64,000 bases of DNA from Lentisalinibacter sp964427415 (lineage in GTDB: Bacteria; Pseudomonadota; Gammaproteobacteria; Steroidobacterales; Woeseiaceae). The notes below the pieces were generated by a model. That model had not been told where the DNA came from and ran no database searches. It was given only the letters and a program-made list of their open reading frames with translations. The position numbers were made by a program, and so were the translations under genes. The stretch spans positions 1 through 64,000 of the forward strand of contig CAYRUH010000020.1 in the NCBI GenBank assembly GCA_964427415.1, read 5' to 3'. Below, one piece after another: positions 38,692 to 46,914 of the stretch (its first letter is position 1; each line of letters begins with the position of its first letter).

Positions 38692-39606
38692 TTACCTAGA
38701 GTCCCGGCAGACGGGATCGACCACCTCTTCCTCGGACGGATTGTCCGGGCCGGCGGGATCCAGGTGCACCATCACGTCCACCGGCGCAAACTGCTCCTCG
38801 ATGCGGCGCCGCAGTCTGTCGCCGGCCTCGTGGGCGGTGGAGAGGTCGGTCGCGCCGTCCAGCTCCAGATGGAGCTGGACTATACGGCGAGTCCCGGAGC
38901 GTCGGGTGCGCAGGCCGTGCACGCCGGTTATCCCTTCGGCAGCCCTGGCGAGTTCCAGGATGTGCTCCCGTTCGGGGGCCGGCAACTCCCGATCCATCAG
39001 TACCTGGAGGGCTTCCCGGGTCACCGACCAGGCGCTCCAGGCGATCATCAGACTGATGCCGAGCGCGATGGCCCCGTCGGCGCGCAGCCAGCCGAGTTCG
39101 GCGAGCACGATCGCTATGATGACGCTGACGTTGGCGAGCCAGTCGGAGAGGTAGTGCAGCGAATCCGCCTGGATTACCAGTGAACCCGTGCGCCGGACGA
39201 CTCCGCGCTGATACCAGATCAGCAGGCCGGTCGCCGCGATGCTGAAGACCATGACCCCCAGGCCCACGCCGGCCAGCGCGATCTCCCGCGGTTCGGCGAG
39301 ACGGGTGACGGCATAAGCGCCCGTGCCGACAGCCGAGGCGCCGATGAACAGCGCCTGACCCAGTCCGGCGAGTGACTCCGCCTTGCCATGGCCGAAGCGG
39401 TGATCGGTATCGGCGGGGCGCAGCGCGATGCGCAGGGCGGCGAAATTAGCGCCCGAAGAGATGACGTCCAGCGCCGAGTCGGCCATGGAGGCGAACAGGC
39501 TCGCCGAACCGGTGGCGAGCCAGGTGGCGAATTTGACCACGCTCAGCAGCAGCGCCGTCAGCAGGGAGACGGCGCTCGCCTGGCGCAGCAGTCGCTCGTC
39601 CTTCAC
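38692..39606 (-). CDS. Cation diffusion facilitator (FieF/MamB-like)
   Basis: 304 residues, CDF transporter with six membrane segments and a C-terminal cytoplasmic domain. Metal sites: SMADSALDVISSGANF (helix 2, Asp/Asp) and ADSLHYLSDWLANVSV (helix 5, His/Asp), the DDHD set typical of FieF (Fe2+/Zn2+ efflux). HRFGHGKAESLAGLGQA is another family hallmark. Differs from the ZitB-like CDF at 20706, which has the HDHD set. Divergent from the second Usp gene. Confidence 0.92.
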   Translation of the reverse strand: MKDERLLRQASAVSLLTALLLSVVKFATWLATGSASLFASMADSALDVISSGANFAALRIALRPADTDHRFGHGKAESLAGLGQALFIGASAVGTGAYAVTRLAEPREIALAGVGLGVMVFSIAATGLLIWYQRGVVRRTGSLVIQADSLHYLSDWLANVSVIIAIVLAELGWLRADGAIALGISLMIAWSAWSVTREALQVLMDRELPAPEREHILELARAAEGITGVHGLRTRRSGTRRIVQLHLELDGATDLSTAHEAGDRLRRRIEEQFAPVDVMVHLDPAGPDNPSEEEVVDPVCRDSR

Positions 39607-39730
39607 AATAGCGTCACCCTGGCGATAACATCGAGACGGCCGGCGTCCCCGGTGGAGTTGCGCAGCAGCTTAATCCTCTCGACCGGCGCTTGCCAGACGT
39701 CCGCAACACCGCAGGTGCGGGGTTCTGGCG

Positions 39731-39758
39731 CCGCTAGGTAGTGCCCGCAGGGCGCTAC
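39731..39758 (+). promoter_or_regulatory. CTAGGTAG motif with overlapping hairpin upstream of second Usp gene
   Basis: CGCCGCTAGGTAG here is identical over 13 bases to the copy before the receiver gene at 44049. It continues into GTAGTGCCC-GCA-GGGCGCTAC (39738-39758), an imperfect hairpin with one mismatch in nine pairs. The site is about 140 bp upstream of the Usp start. Possible binding site for the FixJ-type regulator (inference). Confidence 0.35.
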
Positions 39759-39876
39759 GCAGCTTGGCGTATTCTAGCCAAGGAGACGGCGGACTATGCT
39801 GACTTCAGGCCCTTCGGTTTGCCGCAATAGCCGCAGGCGCCGGCCCGGGTAAATCGTCGTCGAAGGAGTTACCACC

Positions 39877-40845
39877 ATGACAGAATTCCGCAAACTCCTG
39901 GCAGTGATCGACCCTACCAGCGAGCAGCAGCCCGCCATGGAACGCGCGGCCTGGCTCGCGCGGCAGACCGGTGCCCGTCTGGAGCTGTTCGTCTGCTACT
40001 ACAACCAGTATCTGTCCGGCGACCGCTTCTTTGATTCCCGCGGCCTGAAAGAGGCCCGGGAGGAGACACTGGAGCATTTCCGCTCGCGACTCGAGAAGTT
40101 CGCCGGGAAACTGCGTGGCGACGGACTCGAGGTGACCACCGACGCCGCCTGGGACAACCCGCTGCACGAGGGCATCGTACGCAAGGCGGTCGGCACCGGT
40201 GCCGACATGGTGTTCAAGGACACCCACTATCACAAGCCGTCGGCGCGGGTGATCTTCACCAACACCGACTGGAACCTCATCCGCACCTGCCCGGTGCCGC
40301 TCTGGCTGGTGAAGCCCGGCGGCAACTGGGAGGGCGGTATCCGCTATCTGGCCGCAGTGGACCCGCTGCACGAGCACGAGAAGCCGGCCGCCCTCGATGA
40401 CCAGATCATCAATGCGGCGAAGCGGCTGGCCGGTGCCACCGGCGGCGAGGTGCACGGGTTCCATTCCTACGATCCCATCATCGCCGTGGCCGATGCCGCC
40501 AACAGCACCTTCGTCCCGGTGACCCTGCCGGTGGAGGAACTGGAGGCGAAGATGCACGAGCGTCACCGCGAGCACTTCAATGAGCTGCTGGAATTCCACG
40601 GACTCAGCGCCAGCACTGCTCATCTGATGCCCGGGCGCACCCAGGAGGTGCTGCCGGCCCTCGCACGCGACGTCGAGGCCTCCGTGGTGATCATGGGCGC
40701 CGTCGCGCGTAACCGGCTGAAACGTATTTTCATCGGCAGTACGGCCGAGCAGGTGATGGATAATCTGCCCTGTGACCTGCTGGTGCTGAAACCGGCCTGG
40801 TTCGAGACGCCGGTGCACGTAGACAGGAAACGCAGCACGAATTGA
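39877..40845 (+). CDS. Tandem-domain universal stress protein (UspE-like), paralogue
   Basis: 322 residues, two Usp domains (FRKLLAVIDPTSEQQPAMERA; then YLAAVDPLHEHEKPAALDDQ). C-terminal VVIMGAVARNRLKRIFIGST is the Usp nucleotide-loop region. It shares domain plan and many residues with the Usp protein at 36353, including NTDWNLIRTCPVPLWLV versus ETDWQLMRTSPVPVLMV. Strong Shine-Dalgarno GAAGGAG. Precedes the CBS-domain gene by 49 bp, probably one transcript. Confidence 0.9.
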   Translation: MTEFRKLLAVIDPTSEQQPAMERAAWLARQTGARLELFVCYYNQYLSGDRFFDSRGLKEAREETLEHFRSRLEKFAGKLRGDGLEVTTDAAWDNPLHEGIVRKAVGTGADMVFKDTHYHKPSARVIFTNTDWNLIRTCPVPLWLVKPGGNWEGGIRYLAAVDPLHEHEKPAALDDQIINAAKRLAGATGGEVHGFHSYDPIIAVADAANSTFVPVTLPVEELEAKMHERHREHFNELLEFHGLSASTAHLMPGRTQEVLPALARDVEASVVIMGAVARNRLKRIFIGSTAEQVMDNLPCDLLVLKPAWFETPVHVDRKRSTN

Positions 40846-40894
40846 AAGTTCTCGGCCCGTACTGCTGGTGAGCGATCGAGAGAGGAGGTGAGTC

Positions 40895-41347
40895 ATGCGC
40901 GTCGGCGATATCTGCGCCCGGCGTGTGGTCACGGTAGAGCGGCGGACGTCCATCCGGGACGCCATCGCACTGATGCGTGACGAGCATGTCGGCGACGTGA
41001 TCGTGACCGAGCCGCATCCGTCCGGTGAGGCGCCGGTCGGGATACTGACGGATCGGGACATCGTCCTGGAGCTGCTGGCCCGGGACGTGGATCTCGACGC
41101 CGTGACCTGCGGCGACGTGATGAGCTACGAACTCGCGACGGTGGAGGCGGAGGACGAGATACTGGACGCGATCGAGGCGATGCAGACCCGCGCTGTCCGG
41201 CGGCTTCCCGTGCTCGGCAATAATGGCGAGCTCGCCGGTGTGCTGAGCCTGGACGACCTGGTGGCGGCACTGTCCGAAGCCATCGGCGGGCTGTGGCCAG
41301 TCGTAAGGAGACAGCAGCGCATCGAGCGCAAGCGCCGCCCCGACTGA
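40895..41347 (+). CDS. CBS-domain pair protein
   Basis: 150 residues made of two CBS motifs (VGDICARRVVTVERRTSIRD and CGDVMSYELATVEAEDEILD), each ending with VGILTDRDIV or LAGVLSLDDLV. CBS pairs bind adenosine nucleotides and act as energy sensors; stand-alone versions often accompany Usp proteins. Very strong Shine-Dalgarno (GAGAGGAGGTGAG). The basic C-terminus RRQQRIERKRRPD is unusual. Confidence 0.9.
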   Translation: MRVGDICARRVVTVERRTSIRDAIALMRDEHVGDVIVTEPHPSGEAPVGILTDRDIVLELLARDVDLDAVTCGDVMSYELATVEAEDEILDAIEAMQTRAVRRLPVLGNNGELAGVLSLDDLVAALSEAIGGLWPVVRRQQRIERKRRPD

Positions 41348-41472
41348 GATCGCTGTCCCGGCGCGCCGGGGCCACGCCACCGGGGCACCGCGGCTTCAGG
41401 CGACTACCGGCGTGGGCATCTGCGAGCCGAGCGGGTAGAATCCCGCTTTGGCCAGTATTTCTGCGTATCCGC

Positions 41473-43200
41473 GTGGCTCATATTTCCCGACGGCTTTCCA
41501 GACGGCGCCCTGCCGGTCTTTCTCCCGCGCTATGGTTCGCCGCCGTGGCGGCCGCCGCCCCGTCCGCGGTCGCCGCGGCGCCGTCCGGGCCGGCGCTGAC
41601 GCAATGGCTACCCTGGCTGGTGGCCGGTAGCGCGCTGCTCCTGCTGGCGTTCGCACTCTGGCAGGGCCGCCGGCGCGGTCTCATCGCCTTCGTCGAGTTG
41701 CAGGATTCCCAGAGACTGATGCACTCGGTGGTGGAGACCGCCGCCGAAGCCATCATCACCATGGGCGCGGACGGGCGAATCCGCACGTTCAATCGGGCGG
41801 CCGAGGCCATGTTCGGCTGCAGCCGCGACGAGATCATAGGCGAGGACGTTAGCATCCTCATGCCGGCGCCGCATGCGCCGCGGCATAGCAGCTACGTCGA
41901 CCGCTACATGGAGACCGGGGAGGCGCGCATCATCGGCATCGGCCGCTACGTGGAGGCCAAGCGCCGGGACGGCACCGTTTTCCCCGTGCACCTCGCGATT
42001 AGCGAGTTCCAGGACGGCGAGAGGATCTTCACCGGCATCATCCGCGACATGACCCAGGTACGCGAACTGGAGAGCGCGCTGCGTGACAAGGAAAAGTCGC
42101 TGAAGATGGCCCTGCGTGCGGCCAATCTGAACGTGTGGGAATGGGAGCCTGCCACCGACCTATTCCGCACGCTGGAAGGCGACTCCGCGGTTATGCCCGG
42201 ACTGGGCGCCGGCGAGGCCGTCCAGGGTGCCGACCTGCGTAACCGGGTCCTGGCCGAGGATCGGCAGCGCATCGAGCGGGCCATCGCGCGTGTCCACGAG
42301 GGCGATGCTCAGGCGTTCGAATATCGTGTCACGCAGGACGACGGCACACTGCGCTGGTACCGCTCGCACACGACTCCCGTGCTGGCACCCGACCACCGGA
42401 TCGAGCGTGTCCTCGGCGTCACCCGGGACATCACCGAGTCGAAGGAGCGGGAGGCCGAGCTCGCCTCCCAGCGCGAGCGCCTCACCCACGTCGCGCGCCT
42501 GAGTACCATGGGCGAGATGACGGCCGGCATCGCCCATGAGATCAATCAGCCGCTGACCGCGATCACCACCTATGCGCAGGGCAGCAAGCGCATGATCGCG
42601 TCAGGCAATGTCGATGTCGAAAGACTTAGCCGGGCGCTTGGCAATATCAGCGATCAGGCGCTGCGGGCCGGCGAGGTCATCCGCCGGCTCCGCGCCCTCA
42701 TCCGCAAGACCGATCAGACGCGGGAGGTGCGCAACATCAATGAGCTGATCTCCGAGCTGGAACCGTTGGTCAGCATCGACGTGCGCGGCAACGACATACC
42801 CGTCATCTACGACTTCGACCAGCCGCAGCTCCCGGTGAACGTCGACCCCGTGCAGATTCAGCAGGTGATGCTGAATCTGCTGCGCAACGCCTTCGACGCC
42901 TCCGAGGAGCGGCGCTCCGGCGACATCATCGTACAGACCCGCCTGAACGGCGACGACGAGGTCGTGGTCCGCGTCACGGACCACGGCACCGGCATGTCGG
43001 AACAGGTGAAGAACAACGTGAGCAACCCGTTCTTCACCACCAAGAAGAACGGTATGGGCCTCGGCGTCTCCATCTGCATGTCCATCATCCGCAGCCACGG
43101 CGGAGAGGTGGCCTACGAAGACAACCCAAAGGGCGGTACCATAGTGACTTTGACGCTGCCGACGGTAGAGGGAGGGGTCCGCGATGGCGGGAACAGATGA
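41473..43200 (+). CDS. fixL: FixL oxygen-sensing PAS histidine kinase
   Basis: 575 residues from GTG 41473. No in-frame ATG gives a sensible start, and GTG places a hydrophobic signal/anchor (LSPALWFAAVAAA, then WLPWLVAGSALLLLAFALW) near the N-terminus. PAS 1 is the FixL haem domain: proximal His138 in RHSSYVDRY and Arg158 in IIGIGR match His200 and Arg220 of B. japonicum FixL, with the same 20-residue spacing. PAS 2 (about residues 215-330) ends RVLGVTRDITE. The kinase core has phospho-acceptor His355 (GIAHEINQPLTAI), LNLLRNAFDAS (N box), DHGTGMS and GMGLGVS (ATP lid). No C-terminal receiver. Overlaps fixJ by 17 bp. Confidence 0.92.
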   Translation: MAHISRRLSRRRPAGLSPALWFAAVAAAAPSAVAAAPSGPALTQWLPWLVAGSALLLLAFALWQGRRRGLIAFVELQDSQRLMHSVVETAAEAIITMGADGRIRTFNRAAEAMFGCSRDEIIGEDVSILMPAPHAPRHSSYVDRYMETGEARIIGIGRYVEAKRRDGTVFPVHLAISEFQDGERIFTGIIRDMTQVRELESALRDKEKSLKMALRAANLNVWEWEPATDLFRTLEGDSAVMPGLGAGEAVQGADLRNRVLAEDRQRIERAIARVHEGDAQAFEYRVTQDDGTLRWYRSHTTPVLAPDHRIERVLGVTRDITESKEREAELASQRERLTHVARLSTMGEMTAGIAHEINQPLTAITTYAQGSKRMIASGNVDVERLSRALGNISDQALRAGEVIRRLRALIRKTDQTREVRNINELISELEPLVSIDVRGNDIPVIYDFDQPQLPVNVDPVQIQQVMLNLLRNAFDASEERRSGDIIVQTRLNGDDEVVVRVTDHGTGMSEQVKNNVSNPFFTTKKNGMGLGVSICMSIIRSHGGEVAYEDNPKGGTIVTLTLPTVEGGVRDGGNR

Positions 43201-43834
43201 GCCGCATCAGCCCACGGTATTTCTGGTGGACGACGACGAGGCGATACGCGATTCACTGTCATTCCTGCTGCAGTCCGTGGGGATGCCGTGCGAGACCTTC
43301 GCCTCGGCTCGCGACTTCCTGAATGCCTACAACGACGATCGGGCCGGCTGTGTCGTGCTCGATGTGCGCATGCCGGGCATGAGCGGGCTGGAGCTGCAGG
43401 AAGCCCTCAACGAGCGTCATTCCATTCTGCCCATCATCTTCATCACGGGTCACGGCGACGTGCCCATGGCGGTGGAGGCCATGCAGGGCGGCGCCGCCGA
43501 CTTCCTGCAGAAGCCCTTCCGCGACCAGGATCTGCTGGACCGCATCAATGAGGCGCTGGCGAAAGACGCCGAAAACCGGCGTGCGCTGGAGGAGCATCAC
43601 GACCTGCAGAAGCGCTGGAACTCGCTCACCAACCGGGAGCAGGAAGTCATGGAACTCGTCGTGGACGGCAAGCCCAACAAGGTCGTCGCCTACGAACTCG
43701 GAGTCAGCCAGCGCACCATAGAGATCCACCGCGCCCGCGTCATGGAGAAAATGCAGGCAAATTCGCTTGCCCATTTGGTGCGCATGGCCGTCATGCTCCG
43801 TTCGGATGCGGGCGAGGAGGCAGAACACCATTGA
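43184..43834 (+). CDS. fixJ: FixJ-family response regulator
   Basis: 216 residues. Receiver domain with acidic pair (VDDDEAIRD), phospho-acceptor Asp60 in VVLDVRMPGMSG, Thr in FITGHGDVPMAV and Lys in FLQKPFRDQ. LuxR/NarL-type DNA-binding domain LTNREQEVMELVVDGKPNKV with recognition helix SQRTIEIHRARVMEKM. All phosphotransfer residues are present, so it should be phosphorylated by FixL at low oxygen and activate target promoters. Translationally coupled to fixL. Confidence 0.95.
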   Translation: MAGTDEPHQPTVFLVDDDEAIRDSLSFLLQSVGMPCETFASARDFLNAYNDDRAGCVVLDVRMPGMSGLELQEALNERHSILPIIFITGHGDVPMAVEAMQGGAADFLQKPFRDQDLLDRINEALAKDAENRRALEEHHDLQKRWNSLTNREQEVMELVVDGKPNKVVAYELGVSQRTIEIHRARVMEKMQANSLAHLVRMAVMLRSDAGEEAEHH

Positions 43835-43961
43835 AGTCTGCCGCCTTCCGGTGGCCATTAAGTATCCCTGAGCTATGTCTGAGCCGCCCTCCGGGCCATC
43901 CAGTAGCTGCCCCTGATCGACACCTGCCTGATTCTTTAGCGAGCCCGCTGGAGGACGTCCG

Positions 43962-43993
43962 CCGCTAGGTAGAAGCCCGTATTTTTAGGGTAG
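43962..43993 (+). promoter_or_regulatory. Paired TAGGTAG / TAGGGTAG motifs upstream of receiver gene
   Basis: CTAGGTAG at 43965-43972 (13-base identity with the site at 39729-39741) is followed 14 bases on by TTAGGGTAG (43985-43993). Two similar half-sites about two helical turns apart, 56-84 bp upstream of the ATG at 44049, fit a dimer-binding activator site. Candidate FixJ target. Confidence 0.4.
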
Positions 43994-44048
43994 TTTGATT
44001 TCCCGATCATGCCAGTGTCGCGTAATAGCATTCTTATTTTGAGCTGTA

Positions 44049-44477
44049 ATGATTTCTGGGGACGGCCAGGCCGCCGCGGGGGCTAACAATCACCAGGGCA
44101 GCAAGGCATCGTGCGTTGCCGTCGTGGACCCGGATCCGACAGTTCGTGATGGGCTGGACGCGCTGCTGGGCGACCTTGCGACCGAGATCTGCCATTACGA
44201 TTCCGCCGAGGAGTTCCTGCGGGCGACGGCGGATCATGCACCTGACTGCCTCATTACCGAGGTCTGGCTGCCCGGCATCTCCGGTGTCGAACTCCTGGAG
44301 CAGCTCAACGAGGCCGGCCATCACGTTCCCACCATCCTGCTCGCCCGGGACGGCGACGTGGCGATGGCGGTGCGTGGCATACGGGCCGGCGCCGCGGAGT
44401 ACATCGAGAAACCGTGGGTGGATAGCCGTCTGCGCCAGTCGATCCGTTCGATCCTCGCCCGCCACGATATCCACTGA
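44049..44477 (+). CDS. Stand-alone pseudo-receiver, FixJ-like without output domain
   Basis: 142 residues. Aligns with the FixJ receiver (GDVAMAVRGIRAGAAEYIEK versus GDVPMAVEAMQGGAADFLQK). Key residues are altered: the phospho-acceptor Asp is Glu71 (CLITEVWLPGISG), the conserved Thr is Ala (ILLARDGD) and the acidic pair is DP in VVDPDP. The catalytic Lys121 remains. There is no DNA-binding domain. Likely cannot be phosphorylated, or is locked in an active-like state by Glu; may titrate FixL or FixJ. Lies 54 bp before the Anbu-cluster genes. Confidence 0.85.
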   Translation: MISGDGQAAAGANNHQGSKASCVAVVDPDPTVRDGLDALLGDLATEICHYDSAEEFLRATADHAPDCLITEVWLPGISGVELLEQLNEAGHHVPTILLARDGDVAMAVRGIRAGAAEYIEKPWVDSRLRQSIRSILARHDIH

Positions 44478-44530
44478 CGCTCACCCCGGGCAATCTGCAG
44501 GGGCGCCGACGTTCGGGTTAACATCTGCGG

Positions 44531-45979
44531 ATGCCGCCCAGACTGACAGGTTACGATCCGCGCGCCTTTCATGACGAACTCGTTAATGCGCAAGGGGCCG
44601 CTCGTCCCGGCACGGAGCGTCTCATCGACCTGCTGAATACACTGACGCCGGCCGCGCTGTCCGACAGGCAGACGGCCGCGGACCGTGCCATCGCGGAGAT
44701 GGGCATCACCTTCACGGTCTATTCCGAGGGCCGCAATATCGATCGTGCCTGGCCCTTCGATATCGTCCCCCGGGTGATCCCGGCCAGCGAGTGGGCGCGC
44801 ATCGACGAGGGTCTCCGCCAGCGGCTGACGACGCTCAATCTCTTCATAGACGACCTGTACAACGATCAGAACGTGGTCCGCGACGGCGTCTTCCCGGCGG
44901 AGGTGCTCGGCAGCTCGCGGAACTACCTGCCGGCGTGCGCGGGGGTGAGTCCCCGCTTCGGTGTCTGGGCCCACATCTGCGGCAGCGACCTGGTGCGCGA
45001 CGGCGACGGCACGGTGTACGTGCTGGAGGACAATCTGCGTGTCCCGTCCGGCGTCTCCTACATGCTGGAGAACCGCAGTGTCACGAAACGGGTATTCCCC
45101 GAGCTGTTCGAGGACCAGACCATCCTGCCCGTCGACGACTACCCTTCGGACCTGTTCGACTTGCTGACCGCCATCGCGCCGACCGACGAGCGCGAGCCCG
45201 AGGTGGTGGTGCTTACGCCGGGTATCTACAACTCCGCCTACTTCGAGCACTCCTACCTGGCCCAGCGCATGGGCGCGGAACTCGTCGAAGGCGGCGATCT
45301 GGTGGTGGGTGACGACGACTGCGTCTACATGCGCACCATCGAGGGCCTCACCCGCGTCCATTCCATCTACCGGCGCATCGACGACGTCTTCCTGGATCCG
45401 CAGGTGTTCAGGCCGGACTCGATGCTCGGGGTGCCGGGCCTCATGCGCGTCTGGCGCAAGGGCAACGTGGCACTGGCGAACGCGCCGGGCTCGGGCGTCG
45501 CCGATGACAAGATGGTCTATACCTACGTGCCGGATCTGATCCGCTACTATCTGGACCAGGATCCCATCATCCCGAATGTGCCCACCTGGCGCTGCGCCGA
45601 GCAGGACCAGCGCGATCACGTACTGGCCAACCTGGCCGAGCTGGTCGTGAAGCCCGCCAACGAATCCGGCGGCTACGGCATGCTGATCGGCCCGCGCGCC
45701 AGCCGTGCGGAGCTGGCGCGGTTCCGGGAGCTGATCCAGGCCGATCCGCGCAACTACGTAGCGCAGCCGACCCTCGCGCTCTCCACCACACCGACGGTAC
45801 GGGGCGAGGCGCTGGCGCCGCGGCACGTGGACCTCAGGCCGTTCATTCTGCAGTCGGACCGGCTCGCGGTGACTGCCGGCGGACTGACACGGGTGGCGCT
45901 GGTCGAAGGCTCGCTGGTGGTCAACTCGTCCCAGGGCGGCGGCAGCAAGGACACCTGGATCGTGGAGGACCGGGACTGA
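44531..45979 (+). CDS. Circularly permuted ATP-grasp protein (DUF404/DUF407)
   Basis: 482 residues. Recognised by GITFTVYSEGRNIDRAWPFD, VLEDNLRVPSGVSYMLENR, LTPGIYNSAYFEHSYLAQ and VVKPANESGGYGMLIGP, all typical of the circularly permuted ATP-grasp family. It is thought to form a peptide-like bond using ATP. In many proteobacteria it is clustered with an alpha-E protein, a transglutaminase-like protein and the Anbu peptidase, as here. The stop shares a base with the next start (TGATG). Confidence 0.93.
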   Translation: MPPRLTGYDPRAFHDELVNAQGAARPGTERLIDLLNTLTPAALSDRQTAADRAIAEMGITFTVYSEGRNIDRAWPFDIVPRVIPASEWARIDEGLRQRLTTLNLFIDDLYNDQNVVRDGVFPAEVLGSSRNYLPACAGVSPRFGVWAHICGSDLVRDGDGTVYVLEDNLRVPSGVSYMLENRSVTKRVFPELFEDQTILPVDDYPSDLFDLLTAIAPTDEREPEVVVLTPGIYNSAYFEHSYLAQRMGAELVEGGDLVVGDDDCVYMRTIEGLTRVHSIYRRIDDVFLDPQVFRPDSMLGVPGLMRVWRKGNVALANAPGSGVADDKMVYTYVPDLIRYYLDQDPIIPNVPTWRCAEQDQRDHVLANLAELVVKPANESGGYGMLIGPRASRAELARFRELIQADPRNYVAQPTLALSTTPTVRGEALAPRHVDLRPFILQSDRLAVTAGGLTRVALVEGSLVVNSSQGGGSKDTWIVEDRD

Positions 45980-46914
45980 TGCTCTCCCGCGTGGCCGAGC
46001 GCATGTACTGGGCGGGCCGCTACATCGAGCGCGCGGAGAATACGGCGCGTCTCGTGCGCGTGCACGGCAACATGCTGCTGGACCTGCCGGCCCGGGCCGG
46101 ACGTACGTGGGAGCAGCTCCTGACCATCTTCGAGAAACAGGACGAATTCGAGCGCCGCTACGAGCGTGCCGACGAGTCCGCGGTGGTCGCCTTCTTCATC
46201 GCCGATACCGCCAATCCGGGCTCGGTGCTGTCGTCACTGGCACTTTTGCGCGAGAACATACGTACGACCCGGGACATCGTGCCGACGGAGGGCTGGGAGT
46301 CGGTGAACGAACTCTATCTGTACGCCCGACGGGAGCTGCCGCGGGCGGGGGGCGAGCGAACCCGCCACCGCATCCTGAGCGAGATGATCACCGCCTGCCA
46401 GCAGGTAACCGGACTGCTGGCAGGAACCATGAGCCATGGCCCCGGCTATCAGTTCCTGCGGCTCGGCCGCAATCTCGAACGCGCCGACATGACGACCAGG
46501 GTGCTGGACGTCCCCGCCGCCTCCCTGCTGAATCTGCCGGACGAAGTCGCCCCCTATCGCTACACACTCTGGATGAACGTCCTGAAATCGCTGTCGGCGT
46601 ATCAGATGTACTGCCAGTACGTCCGCCGCCGCATCGTCGGTGAGGACGTCATCGATTTCCTCCTGCTCGACATGCGGTTCCCCCGTTCTTTCCGACATTG
46701 CCTGGGCGAGATCGCTGCCTCACTCGAGACCCTGCCGCGGCACGAGGGGGTGCTGGCCGAGTCGGCCGCGCTGCTGGCGGAACTCGAGGATGCCGACGAC
46801 GCGAATCTGGATGCCGCGGCGCTGCATGATTGCCTGGACCGGCTGCAGCGGCAGCTGGGAGGGCTCCATCGCCACATATTCGACACCTGGTTTCTGCCGG
46901 CGGATCAGCAATGA
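45979..46914 (+). CDS. Alpha-E domain protein (DUF403)
   Basis: 311 residues, all-helical alpha-E family. Diagnostic N-terminus MLSRVAERMYWAGRYIERAE (here identical), then ARLVRVHGNMLLDLP, and a second hallmark HGPGYQFLRLGRNLERADMT near residue 153. Partner of the permuted ATP-grasp protein; function unknown, possibly peptide synthesis or modification. Overlaps the next gene by 4 bp. Confidence 0.93.
   Translation: MLSRVAERMYWAGRYIERAENTARLVRVHGNMLLDLPARAGRTWEQLLTIFEKQDEFERRYERADESAVVAFFIADTANPGSVLSSLALLRENIRTTRDIVPTEGWESVNELYLYARRELPRAGGERTRHRILSEMITACQQVTGLLAGTMSHGPGYQFLRLGRNLERADMTTRVLDVPAASLLNLPDEVAPYRYTLWMNVLKSLSAYQMYCQYVRRRIVGEDVIDFLLLDMRFPRSFRHCLGEIAASLETLPRHEGVLAESAALLAELEDADDANLDAAALHDCLDRLQRQLGGLHRHIFDTWFLPADQQ

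Noticed and set aside
43995..44010. TTGATTTCCCGATCAT as an FNR/ANR/FixK box upstream of the pseudo-receiver gene
   Set aside because: The two halves are separated by six bases instead of four and the second half is ATCAT, not ATCAA; spacing is critical for this family.
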